Positions 25,047 through 33,547 of a DNA stretch of 64,000 bases are shown here, one piece after another. The notes under the pieces are model-generated. The model was given only the letters and a program-made list of their open reading frames with translations, did not search any database and was not told the origin of the DNA. The position numbers were made by a program, and so were the translations under genes. Source of the stretch: an uncultured Collinsella sp. (GTDB lineage Bacteria > Actinomycetota > Coriobacteriia > Coriobacteriales > Coriobacteriaceae); contig CATXID010000004.1 in NCBI GenBank assembly GCA_958369225.1, positions 121,910-185,909 of the forward strand. Direction: 5' to 3'. Position 1 is the stretch's first letter, and each line of letters opens with the position of its first letter.

Positions 25047-26470
25047 AGATCGGGGCGCGAGGTCGCGGGGGCATGCCACTCTCCTTCGTCATCGCGCGCT
25101 ACTTCGCCTACGCGTTCGCGGCGGTCGCCACGGCGTGGCTCGCCTCGTTCATGGTGCTCTCCGTGGCGATCAACGCGGGCATCGTCTACGAGGCAAGCTG
25201 GGGGCCGGCCAATGTTCGCGAGGTCGCGGAGGGCCTGGGACGCGACGGCGTCTGCGGGCAGCAGGACGTGCCGACGGCGTACCGCTACCTCATCCTGAAC
25301 AAGGACGGATACGTGCTGATGACAGACCTCGAGGGCACGCGGCTCGAGGACGCGAAGGAAATGGCCCGTACGGCACTCGCCGCGGAACCGGGCACAGTGA
25401 AGATCGAGGGCGGGGGTTCGGGCCTCACCTACGCCGCGTTCCCGCTCAAGGGCGGCGGGGCCTGCGCACTCGTCAGCGAGTACCTGCCGCAGTGGGTCTC
25501 GCGCGACCTCGCCGGCCTGCTTCCTAACCCGCAGAACCTCATGCTCGTCGGCGCTGCGGCGGGAAGCGCGCTCGCGCTCGCGCTCGTGGCGCGCCGCGCG
25601 AGCCGCGTGATCTCGCGCAAGATGGCGCCGCTCGCGGAGGCGGCGAGTCGCGTCGGCGCGGGGGAGCTCGACTTCGCGGTCGGCAGCACCAACGTGCGCG
25701 AGGTGAACGACGTCCTCGCCGCGATGGACGCCATGCGGGCCTCCCTCGCCGAGTCGCTCGAGGCCCGCTGGGCCGCGGAGCGGGGGCAGCGCGAGCAGAT
25801 GGCGTCGCTCGCCCACGACCTCAAGACGCCGCTCACCGTGCTGCGTGCCAACGCCGACTTCGTGGCGGAGGAGCTGGAAGACGAGAATGACGCCGACCTC
25901 TCGGCCGCCGCGCGCGACATAGCCGGCGGTGTCGAAAGGCTCGACGGCTACGTGCGCCTGCTCATCGAGGCCTCGCGCGGGTCCGGCGGGGCGGAGAGGG
26001 CCCCCATGCGGCCGGCCGAGCTCTGCGAGCAGGTTCTCGCCGAGGCCGCCCAGATCGCCCGGGCGCGAGGCGTGGCGCTCGACGTGGCCACGGGCCCCGC
26101 TGTCGCGGGCGCGCCCGAGGCCCCGCTCGACCGAACCACCCTGGCGCGAGCCGCCGCGAATCTCGTGGCCAACGCCGCCGAGCACGCACGCTCGCGCGTG
26201 GCTGTCTCCTGCGACGTCGCGGGCGGCCACCTCGTCATCGAGGTGGCCGACGACGGACCGGGCTTCTCTCCCGCCGCCCTCGAACGCGGCTGTGAGCGCC
26301 TCTTCACAGAGGACTCCTCCCGCTCCTCGCGCGACGGAGGCCGCCACTACGGGCTCGGCCTCCACGCCGCCTCCGAGGCCGCGAGCACCCACGGGGGCTC
26401 CGTCTCGCTCGCCAACAGCCCCTCGGGCGGCGCGGTGGCCACCATCGCGGTCCCCCTTTGCGGGATCTGA
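25034..26470 (+). CDS. Sensor histidine kinase
   Basis: The 478-residue protein (GTG 25034 overlapping the regulator by 13 bases; ATG 25073 is an alternative) has transmembrane helices near 22-46 and 168-187 flanking an extracytoplasmic sensor of about 120 residues. A HAMP-like linker, the phosphoacceptor box with His261 in SLAHDLKTPLTVL, and a GHKL ATPase domain (LVANAAEHA, DDGPGF, GLGLH) follow. With the adjacent regulator it forms a two-component system likely tuned to cell-envelope antibiotics, by analogy with bacteriocin-immunity loci. Confidence 0.88.
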   Translation: MAALKIGARGRGGMPLSFVIARYFAYAFAAVATAWLASFMVLSVAINAGIVYEASWGPANVREVAEGLGRDGVCGQQDVPTAYRYLILNKDGYVLMTDLEGTRLEDAKEMARTALAAEPGTVKIEGGGSGLTYAAFPLKGGGACALVSEYLPQWVSRDLAGLLPNPQNLMLVGAAAGSALALALVARRASRVISRKMAPLAEAASRVGAGELDFAVGSTNVREVNDVLAAMDAMRASLAESLEARWAAERGQREQMASLAHDLKTPLTVLRANADFVAEELEDENDADLSAAARDIAGGVERLDGYVRLLIEASRGSGGAERAPMRPAELCEQVLAEAAQIARARGVALDVATGPAVAGAPEAPLDRTTLARAAANLVANAAEHARSRVAVSCDVAGGHLVIEVADDGPGFSPAALERGCERLFTEDSSRSSRDGGRHYGLGLHAASEAASTHGGSVSLANSPSGGAVATIAVPLCGI

Positions 26471-26581
26471 CGACTTCCTCGATGTCTACCTCGACTGCGA
26501 TATGTCGCTCGCCGAGGCCGCGACGAGATGGTGTTGCGTCTGCCCCGCTTGGTGCTTCTAGCTCAAATTTGATCTGATGTA

Positions 26582-26612
26582 AGGCTCGTGCAATCCTGCA
26601 TGGGCCTTTCTT
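26582..26612 (+). terminator. Probable terminator of the immunity cluster
   Basis: AGGCTCGTGCA and TGCATGGGCCT form an imperfect 11-bp stem with loop ATCC, followed by TTCTTTT. It lies about 110 bases after the kinase stop. Confidence 0.55.
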
Positions 26613-27037
26613 TTAGCAATTGCTCGACCGATTCGTGGTTTGATACACATATTATCAAGTTAAGGGGACAAGGGGTCATACAGAGCCTCTCAGATCGCCT
26701 GCCGCACTCCCCCGCCATTACCTCTGCGGCATCCTCGTATAGAGTTCATCCCGCTTAGCGTTTCGTTGCAACTGCCCGCTTGTCCACCGATCAAGTGAAC
26801 TACTGGAATAAATACAGCGACACGCTTGTACGTTACAGTCGCTATATCTGCGTAAATCGCCGCAATAAATACAACCTGTACTCGGCTGTATACCAGCTAC
26901 GCGTATGTAGATTCATATCGCGTTAATAAATCGGCTCAAGCGCGTGCAAAACGCGCAAGTAGCAGCAAAAGGCGATTATCGCGCAGGTAGATTTCTGGCA
27001 CCCTGTTGCTTAATCAAAATTAAGCAATTGCTTAAAA
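26613..27037. other. A+T-richer gap without a supported gene
   Basis: No convincing coding region was found on either strand. The stretch contains two AATAAATACA-like words (near 26810 and 26870) and a small inverted repeat (AGCGAC...GTCGCT, about 26815-26842). It marks the change from the G+C-rich island back to normal composition. Confidence 0.5.
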
Positions 27038-27040
27038 CAA

Positions 27041-27068
27041 AAAAGGTCAGGCACTAGGTGCCTGACCT
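27041..27068 (-). terminator. Terminator of tRNA-Pro
   Basis: On the minus strand an 11-bp perfect stem AGGTCAGGCAC/GTGCCTGACCT with a 3-base loop is followed by TTTTTTGTTTT. It lies directly after the tRNA. Confidence 0.9.
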
Positions 27069-27077
27069 GCAAACTTC

Positions 27078-27154
<77 letters not shown>

Positions 27155-27234
27155 AAGCTTTTGTTTGTTGCTCTGCTCTCGCTCGCAACAGGGAGTATAT
27201 TAACCCGAAACTTTGGACTTGTGCAAGAACTTTT

Positions 27235-28446
27235 TTAATTATTTTTGAGCAAGTCCAAAATTGTATCTGCGAGCTGGGGTTTTGTTAGCACAGGAAGTTC
27301 CTGCGTCCCTGCTGTGCTCACGATCCAAGCCTTATTGGTATCGGTTCCAAAGCCCGAATCGGCGCGCGTGACATCGTTGGCGATGATCGCATCGCAGCCC
27401 TTGCGGGCCAATTTACGCTCAGCGTACTCCACAACGTTATCGGTCTCGGCTGCAAAGCCAATCACGCACCGCTCTCCCTTTTGGCGCGAGAGCTCAGCCA
27501 AAATATCAACCGTCTCGACCAGTTCGATGCGATCGAGGCGTTCGTTGGCCTTTTTGAGCTTGTGGTCCGCAGGGGATACGGGGGTGTAGTCGGCGACGGC
27601 GGCCGCACAAATTGCCGCGTCGGCCGTCTGGAAGGCGTTTAACGCCGCCTCCAGCATCTCTGCGGCGGTCTGCACGCGCACGCACTTTACGCCGCGAGGA
27701 ACATCGAGCGATGTCGGTCCCAGCACGAGCGAGACCTCGGCACCGCGGCGAGCGGCCTCCCCCGCCAGGGCGATGCCCATCTTGCCCGACGATCGGTTTC
27801 CAATAAAACGCACGGGGTCGATCGGTTCGTGCGTAGGACCGGCGGTGATCACGATGCGCTTGCCTGCAAGGTCCTGGGGTGCGGGGTTGAATATCTCGCA
27901 GATGGCCTCGACGATGTCCTCGGGCTCGCTCATGCGTCCCGTGTCCACGTCGCCGCAGGCAAGGTAGCCGCTGCCGGGTCCCACCACATGGACGCCACGG
28001 TCGCGCAACGTGGCCATGTTGGCCTGCGTCGCCGGCGCCTTCCACATGCCATTGTTCATGGCCGGCGCGATCACAATGGGTCGCGGCGTGGCGAGCAGTG
28101 TCGTGGAAATCAGGTCATCGGCGATGCCGTTTGCCATCTTGGCGATGATATTGGCCGTCGCGGGCGCCATGACCACCAGGTCGGGCTCCTGCGCCAGCGA
28201 GATATGGTGGATGGGGTCGGAGGGGTCGTCGAACAGGCCCACAGCGACCGACTCGCCCGTGAGTGCGCGGAAGGTGAGCGGGCCCACGAACTCCGTGGCA
28301 TGCTCGCTCATGACAACCTTGACGTGCGCACCGCGCTTTTGCAGCAGGCGCACGATATTGCACGACTTATAGGCGGCGATCCCGCCGGTAATGCCCAGCA
28401 GGATCGTTTTTCCCTCAAGTTGCATTGAATTGTTGGGCGCCGCCAT
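27235..28446 (-). CDS. coaBC: Phosphopantothenoylcysteine decarboxylase/phosphopantothenate-cysteine ligase
   Basis: This 403-residue bifunctional enzyme makes 4'-phosphopantetheine for coenzyme A. The N-terminal flavin decarboxylase half has GGIAAYK (21-27), the active-site histidine in DPIHH (78-82), PAMNNGMW and the flap cysteine in YLACGD. The C-terminal ligase half starts near residue 190 with K-R-I-V-I-T-A-G-P-T and has N-R-S-S-G-K-M-G and A-A-V-A-D-Y. AGGAAG precedes the ATG, and the start lies three bases after the preceding gene. Confidence 0.95.
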   Translation of the reverse strand: MAAPNNSMQLEGKTILLGITGGIAAYKSCNIVRLLQKRGAHVKVVMSEHATEFVGPLTFRALTGESVAVGLFDDPSDPIHHISLAQEPDLVVMAPATANIIAKMANGIADDLISTTLLATPRPIVIAPAMNNGMWKAPATQANMATLRDRGVHVVGPGSGYLACGDVDTGRMSEPEDIVEAICEIFNPAPQDLAGKRIVITAGPTHEPIDPVRFIGNRSSGKMGIALAGEAARRGAEVSLVLGPTSLDVPRGVKCVRVQTAAEMLEAALNAFQTADAAICAAAVADYTPVSPADHKLKKANERLDRIELVETVDILAELSRQKGERCVIGFAAETDNVVEYAERKLARKGCDAIIANDVTRADSGFGTDTNKAWIVSTAGTQELPVLTKPQLADTILDLLKNN

Positions 28447-28449
28447 CGT

Positions 28450-29169
28450 TTACGCTTCCTTGCTCGGGAGCACCAGCAGGCGGTGGCAGTACGGGCAGTG
28501 CGTAATCTCGCTACCGTCGTGGTTGAGGTCGCTCATGGACGATGCTTGCAGCGCGGTGTGGCAGACCGTAGGGATGTTGCCCTTGATGGTCTCGACGGCC
28601 AGGCCGCGGAACTGCTTGAGCAGGCGCTCATAATCGGTGAGCACGTCGGTCGGCAGCGTAGCGGCAAGGGCGGTGCGCTCCTTGGTGGCGGCGTCAATCT
28701 GGGCCTGCAGGTCGGCGGCCTTGGCGCGGGCGGCCTTGGTATCGGCCTTCACACCCTCCTCGAACTTGGCGATGATGGCCTGCGCGCGAGCCTCGCGGTC
28801 GAGCGCCTCCTTATGGGCGACGACGACATCCTTGCGGGTGTGCTCGATCTTGTCCAGACGCTTTGCCAGGGTGGCGAGTTCATTCTCCAGGTCCTGAACC
28901 TCGCGGTAGTCGGAACCATCGACGTGACGCTTCTTGGCAGCCTCGATGGCGTTGTTGGTCTGAATCTCGGTGGTGTTGAGATCGTCGAGCTCAATGTCCA
29001 GATCCTTGCGCTGAGCGTAGAGCTTGGTCATCTCGGACTTGAGCTTCACATAGGTCTTGCGTTTGGAAGCGAGCTCCTTGAGCTCCGGCATATTGGCAAG
29101 TTCGCTCTTGTTGCGGGCGAGCTCCAAATCGATCTGTTGCAGCTTGAGTAGCGTAGCGCCGGCGCTCAT
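28450..29169 (-). CDS. DUF164-type coiled-coil protein with zinc ribbon
   Basis: The 239-residue protein is mostly a long coiled coil (about 5-185) and ends in a zinc-ribbon-like tail. Only one CxxC is intact (CPYC near 226-229); the first pair has become P-T-V-C, so zinc binding may be weakened. DUF164 proteins are coiled-coil proteins often encoded beside nif3-family genes, as here; their job is not firmly known. ATG 29169 follows AAAGGAGAG and overlaps the Nif3 stop (ATGA). Confidence 0.75.
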   Translation of the reverse strand: MSAGATLLKLQQIDLELARNKSELANMPELKELASKRKTYVKLKSEMTKLYAQRKDLDIELDDLNTTEIQTNNAIEAAKKRHVDGSDYREVQDLENELATLAKRLDKIEHTRKDVVVAHKEALDREARAQAIIAKFEEGVKADTKAARAKAADLQAQIDAATKERTALAATLPTDVLTDYERLLKQFRGLAVETIKGNIPTVCHTALQASSMSDLNHDGSEITHCPYCHRLLVLPSKEA

Positions 29170-29975
29170 AAGTTCTCTCCTTTTGTCACAGTCCACCATT
29201 GGCAAGGGTTCAGTATTTTAATCGTATGACGGGGGTCGACCCCGGCGTCAACTGCAGAGTTCATCAAGATATCCACGAACGGCTCTTCGGAGCGGTCGTG
29301 GCCGAGTAGTATCACGCCCAGGCCACGCAAGGCAAGGTCCTGCGCCACGTGGTAGCCAGCTTCTCCAGTCACAATAACATCTGCGCCTGCGGCGATGGCA
29401 AGCTCACCAAAATCGCCGAGGGAGCCGCCCAGAATGGCAACGGTGCGGCACGGGTGCTCGGCTTCGCCCCATACGCGCGGGTCACTGCCATAGGTCGTGG
29501 CGGCACGATTGGCGAGATCGCGCAGGTTGCAGGCGTCATGGAGGGTCGCAAGTGCGCCCAGACCGGTGAGCTCAGGCTCGTCCACATGCTCCAGCGAGCT
29601 CATGGGCTCTGCGCCCAGCAAATCGCTCAGGCGAACGCGCGCTTCGTGCGAGCGGTCCAGGTTGGTGTGAAGCGAGATGATGCTCACGCCGCAACGAGCC
29701 GCTTCGTACAGCGCAGCGCTGCACTGGGGACGTGCGGAATCGGCCGGACAAAAGGCCTCGGGCGCCTTGATATAGATGGGATGATGAGTCAGCAGCACGT
29801 TGGCGCCCGCCTCGAGAGCGCGGTGCACGTTGGCCTCGGTCGCGTCGAGTGCGCAGGCAATACCGGTGATCTTTGCAGCGGGATCTCCCACAGATAGCCC
29901 TACATGATCCCATCCCTCTGCGTCCGCCTTGGGGTAGCGTGCCAGCAGCGCATGTTCAAGCTCGGAGACAATCAT
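29166..29975 (-). CDS. Nif3/DUF34 family metal-binding protein
   Basis: The 269-residue protein has the DUF34 motif V-L-L-T-H-H-P-I near 59-66 and the late G-E-A-G-Y-H and D-R-S-E-E segments, which supply the two-metal site. The family is linked to GTP cyclohydrolase I-like or metal-insertion roles without a settled reaction. It overlaps the following DUF164 gene and the preceding cysteine desulfurase by four bases each, so the three are tightly coupled. Confidence 0.8.
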   Translation of the reverse strand: MIVSELEHALLARYPKADAEGWDHVGLSVGDPAAKITGIACALDATEANVHRALEAGANVLLTHHPIYIKAPEAFCPADSARPQCSAALYEAARCGVSIISLHTNLDRSHEARVRLSDLLGAEPMSSLEHVDEPELTGLGALATLHDACNLRDLANRAATTYGSDPRVWGEAEHPCRTVAILGGSLGDFGELAIAAGADVIVTGEAGYHVAQDLALRGLGVILLGHDRSEEPFVDILMNSAVDAGVDPRHTIKILNPCQWWTVTKGENL

Positions 29976-31150
29976 GCGGCGCCTACGATCGAAAGCAGCG
30001 TCTGGGCAAAGTCGTCCAGATCGTCCGGATTCACGCGGTCATCAAACGAGATGCGCAGCGAGCCCAATGCCTGCTCGCGGCCAATGCCCATGGCGCTGAG
30101 CACGTGGCTCGGGTCCATGCTGCCGCTCGAGCAAGCCGATCCGGCCGAAACCTCAAAGCCGGCGGCATCGAGCTTGATGATGAGCTCCTCGGAGTCCATG
30201 CCGTCTACGTAGATTGAAACCATACCCGGCAGACGATCCGCCTGCGCGTAGTCGCCCATCGTGGCGTGAATGCGAGGATGGGCCGTAAGCGTGGCGTAGA
30301 GCTTGTCGGACAAGGTCTGCAGTTCCGCGCGCTCCTGGGCCACGTGGGGCGCCAGCGTGCTGGCGGCAGCGGCAAAAGCCAGCTGCGTGCGCAGATCCTG
30401 CGTACCGGCACGACGGCCGGCTTCCTGTCCACCGCCAAAGATGCGCGGACGCAGCGGCGTGCGGTTCTTAAGGTAGAGAGCGCCGGATGCGACAGGGCCG
30501 CCGACCTTGTGCGCGGCAACGGTCATAGCATCGACGCCCAGCTCGGTGACATCGAGCGGAATATGCAAGTAGCCCTGGATGGCATCGGTGTGAAACAAGG
30601 CGCCGTCAGCATGTGCGGCGGCGGCCAGCTCGCGGATGGGCTGCACCACGCCGGTTTCGTTGTTGGCGACCATAATGCTCACGAGCGCAACGTCGTCACC
30701 TAGCAGCTCGACAAGCGCAGCAGGCTCAATGTAGCCCGCGCGGCAGGGCTGCACCAGGTCGACGGTAAAGCCGGCGGCACGCAGCAGCGGGAGGTTATCC
30801 AGAATCGAATCGTGCTCGATGGCCGAAACGATGACACGATCGCGCTTGCGATCGCGCTGACGAGCGCCCTCGGCAAGACCGAGCAGCGCCAGCTGGTTAG
30901 CCTCGGTGCCGCCGTTGGTAAGGATGATCTCGGACGGACGAACGCGTGCACCAAAGCTACGGGCGATCTCGCGACGGGCGACTTCCAGGCGTGCGGCGGC
31001 CTTGCGGCCGAGCGAGTGCAGCGAGTTGGGGTTGACGCCGGCAAGCTCGCTGTCGTCGTACTCGCGCTGCGCAAGGAGCGCCTCGGCGCGCATGGGCGTC
31101 GAGGCGGCATAGTCAAGATTCACGGGTATGCGGTTTTGACCTGCGGTCAT
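29972..31150 (-). CDS. Cysteine desulfurase (NifS/IscS-like)
   Basis: The 392-residue class V aminotransferase-fold enzyme has the PLP lysine Lys215 in AAHKVGG, the HTDA motif (187-190) and the catalytic cysteine Cys340 in SAGSACSSG. It releases sulfur from cysteine as a persulfide for Fe-S clusters, thiolated tRNA or cofactors. No scaffold gene lies beside it, so its acceptor is open. The ATG is four codons from the typical start of the family. Confidence 0.9.
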   Translation of the reverse strand: MTAGQNRIPVNLDYAASTPMRAEALLAQREYDDSELAGVNPNSLHSLGRKAAARLEVARREIARSFGARVRPSEIILTNGGTEANQLALLGLAEGARQRDRKRDRVIVSAIEHDSILDNLPLLRAAGFTVDLVQPCRAGYIEPAALVELLGDDVALVSIMVANNETGVVQPIRELAAAAHADGALFHTDAIQGYLHIPLDVTELGVDAMTVAAHKVGGPVASGALYLKNRTPLRPRIFGGGQEAGRRAGTQDLRTQLAFAAAASTLAPHVAQERAELQTLSDKLYATLTAHPRIHATMGDYAQADRLPGMVSIYVDGMDSEELIIKLDAAGFEVSAGSACSSGSMDPSHVLSAMGIGREQALGSLRISFDDRVNPDDLDDFAQTLLSIVGAA

Positions 31151-31156
31151 AAGGGT

Positions 31157-31828
31157 TTATGCCTCCTGTGCGGCCTCGTTGCCCAGCTTCTGCAGCAGCG
31201 CAACCTCGGCGGCGGGATCTTCGGACTTAAATACGGCGGAGCCGGCTACGAGCACGTTGGCGCCGGCCTTGACGACCTCAGCGATATTTTTTGAAGAGAT
31301 ACCGCCATCGACCTCGATCAGGGGCGATACGCCGTGGCGCTCACACATGGCCTTGAGCTCGTGGAGCTTGGCGATGGTGCCCGGGATAAAGCTCTGGCCG
31401 CCGAAGCCAGGGTTCACGCTCATCAGCAGCACCATATCGACGACGTCGATGATGCTTTCGAGCACGCAGACGGGCGTGGCAGGGTTGAGCACCACTCCGG
31501 CCTTGACGCCGCGCTGCTGCAGATGGGTGAGCGTGCGGTGCAGGTGCGTGGAAGCCTCGTAGTGCACGGTGATCATATCGGCACCGGCGTCGGCGTACCA
31601 ATCGACCGTCTCGTCGGGATTCGACACCATCAGGTGCGCGTCGACCGGTACATCGGTGGAGCGCTTGACGGCCTTGAGGATGTCAACGCCAAAGGTGAGG
31701 TTACCGGTAAAGTGACCGTCCATGACGTCGAAGTGCACGTAGTCGGCACTGGCGATCTTGTCGAGCTCGCCCTTGAGGTTGGCCATGTCGGCCGAAAGGA
31801 CGGACGGAGCGATTTTGATGGAACCCAT
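31157..31828 (-). CDS. rpe: Ribulose-phosphate 3-epimerase
   Basis: The 223-residue TIM-barrel enzyme has the signatures APSVLSAD at the N-terminus, VHFDVMDGHF near 31-40, DAHLMV near 64-69, MSVNPGFGGQ near 135-144 and EVDGGI near 172-177. These include the metal-binding Asp and His residues. It interconverts ribulose-5-phosphate and xylulose-5-phosphate in the pentose phosphate pathway. It lies six bases before the desulfurase gene. Confidence 0.95.
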   Translation of the reverse strand: MGSIKIAPSVLSADMANLKGELDKIASADYVHFDVMDGHFTGNLTFGVDILKAVKRSTDVPVDAHLMVSNPDETVDWYADAGADMITVHYEASTHLHRTLTHLQQRGVKAGVVLNPATPVCVLESIIDVVDMVLLMSVNPGFGGQSFIPGTIAKLHELKAMCERHGVSPLIEVDGGISSKNIAEVVKAGANVLVAGSAVFKSEDPAAEVALLQKLGNEAAQEA

Positions 31829-31846
31829 GGTAGAAGCCTTTCTGCG

Positions 31847-32854
31847 CTAGTCGGTGAGTCCGTAGAACTCTTGGGAGGGTACGCGATCGGTAAGAATCTC
31901 GAGCGCCCTATCCAAAGTAACACCGTTGTAGAGTGTTTGCTCCACGGCAAAGGTGAGCGGAATGTCTACGCCCAGTGAACGGGCGAGCTCGCTGACGCTG
32001 CGGGCCGCGACGGCGCCCTCCACCACCATATGCGTGCGTGCCTGGTACTCGTCGAGCGAAACGCCATGAGCGAACTCGTAGCCAAAGGTGCGGTTGCGCG
32101 AATGCTCGGAGGTGCAGGTGGCGACAAGGTCGCCCATGCCGGCGAGCCCCATGCATGTCATGGCCTGGCCGCCGCGGGCGTGCACCAGGCGGCTGATCTC
32201 GGCCAAGCCGCGTGTCATGATGAGAGCAAGCGTGTTATCGCCCGCACCTGAGCCGGCTGAGATGCCGCACACGATGGCGATGACGTTTTTCATGGCGCCG
32301 CAGACCTCGACACCGGTCATGTCTTGCGAAAGATAGATGCGGAAGGCCGTGGAAAGCAGCAGCTCCTTAAAGGTCTCCCCCACCTGCGTATCTTCACTGG
32401 CGATGACGGCGGCCGAAAGCCCGCCGCGGCAGATCTCCTCGGCATGGTTGGGACCCGAAAGCGCCGCCACGCGCGACTCGTTGCCGATCTCGCTGGCGAT
32501 GACCTCGCTCATGAGCAGACCGGACTCGGGCTCGATGCCCTTGGTGAGGCACAGAACCGGTGTCTCGTCCGCGATGAACGGCGCCGCCTGATGGCACACG
32601 TCGCGCAAGTGCGTGGAGGGCACGGCAAAGATGATGGCCTCGGCGCCGTCGAGCGCCTGGGTCAAGTCCGTCGTGGCAACAACGTTTTCTGGCAGCTCGT
32701 AGTCAACCAGGTACCGGGGGTTGCGGTGCTCGCCATTGATGCCGGCGGCCGTCTGCTCGCTGTGGGCCCACATGGTCACGCGCTCGGCTCGCGCGGCGGC
32801 AAGGCCGGCGACGGCAGTTCCCCAGGAGCCGGAGCCAATCAGCGCAACATTCAT
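31847..32854 (-). CDS. gpsA: Glycerol-3-phosphate dehydrogenase (NAD(P)+)
   Basis: The 335-residue protein begins with the dinucleotide motif G-S-G-S-W-G-T-A (7-14), and has the catalytic lysine in GAMKNVIA near 185-192 and the substrate helix GLAGMGDL. It makes sn-glycerol-3-phosphate from dihydroxyacetone phosphate for phospholipids. It directly follows plsY, which uses its product. Confidence 0.95.
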   Translation of the reverse strand: MNVALIGSGSWGTAVAGLAAARAERVTMWAHSEQTAAGINGEHRNPRYLVDYELPENVVATTDLTQALDGAEAIIFAVPSTHLRDVCHQAAPFIADETPVLCLTKGIEPESGLLMSEVIASEIGNESRVAALSGPNHAEEICRGGLSAAVIASEDTQVGETFKELLLSTAFRIYLSQDMTGVEVCGAMKNVIAIVCGISAGSGAGDNTLALIMTRGLAEISRLVHARGGQAMTCMGLAGMGDLVATCTSEHSRNRTFGYEFAHGVSLDEYQARTHMVVEGAVAARSVSELARSLGVDIPLTFAVEQTLYNGVTLDRALEILTDRVPSQEFYGLTD

Positions 32855-32863
32855 GACTCACTC

Positions 32864-33547
32864 CTAGTTATCGTCGGGCTCGGTGACGCGCTTGGTAAAC
32901 GAGAGCTTGGACTCCTTACCGGTCATGAGCTTTTTGATGTTCGCGCGATGGGCCCACACCACGGTGATGCCGATCATCGCCATGCAAAACTTGAGGCCCA
33001 GGCTGCTGTACGGAAAGACCGCGCAGGCGGCGATGGGAAGACCGATGGCGGCGGCAAGTGAGCCCACCGACACAAACTTGGTGATGGCGACGGCCACGAT
33101 AAACATGCCAAGCAGCGACAGACCAATGGGCCAGTACCAGGCAAGAATCACGCCCAGGCCCACGGCGATACCCTTGCCGCCGTGGAAGTTAAGGTAGGGC
33201 GAGAAGATGTGTCCCCACACGGCAGCCAAGCAGATAACGCCGAGCATCCAGTCACCGGCGGCACCGGGAGCCATGATGCTCGCAGGGAAGCCATAGCCCA
33301 CGCTCGCGATGAGCGGACGGGCGATAAGGACGCAGATGGCGCCCTTAAGGCAGTCGAGCAGTAGTGTGAGCGCGGCCACCTTGGGGCCGGCCACGCGCAG
33401 GGCGTTGGTGGTGCCGATGTTGCCGGAGCCCGCCTTGCGAATGTCGGTGTGGTTAAACACGCGGCCCAGGATCAGGCCAAACGGAATCGCTCCGATAAAG
33501 AACGAGACCACGGCGCAGATGGCGGTCAGCAGAATCGGATTAAGCAT
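32864..33547 (-). CDS. plsY: Acyl-phosphate glycerol-3-phosphate acyltransferase
   Basis: The 227-residue membrane protein has all three PlsY motifs: SGNIGTTN near 41-48, GHIFSPYLNFHGGKGIA near 111-127 and HRANIKKL near 200-207. It acylates glycerol-3-phosphate, the first step of phosphatidic acid synthesis. It overlaps der by eight bases. Confidence 0.95.
   Translation of the reverse strand: MLNPILLTAICAVVSFFIGAIPFGLILGRVFNHTDIRKAGSGNIGTTNALRVAGPKVAALTLLLDCLKGAICVLIARPLIASVGYGFPASIMAPGAAGDWMLGVICLAAVWGHIFSPYLNFHGGKGIAVGLGVILAWYWPIGLSLLGMFIVAVAITKFVSVGSLAAAIGLPIAACAVFPYSSLGLKFCMAMIGITVVWAHRANIKKLMTGKESKLSFTKRVTEPDDN

Noticed and set aside
26471..26561. Coding remnant reading D-F-L-D-V-Y-L-D-C-D-M-S-L-A-E-A-A
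   Set aside because: It looks like a helix-turn-helix fragment of a transposase, but it is too short and ends quickly; no second motif supports it.
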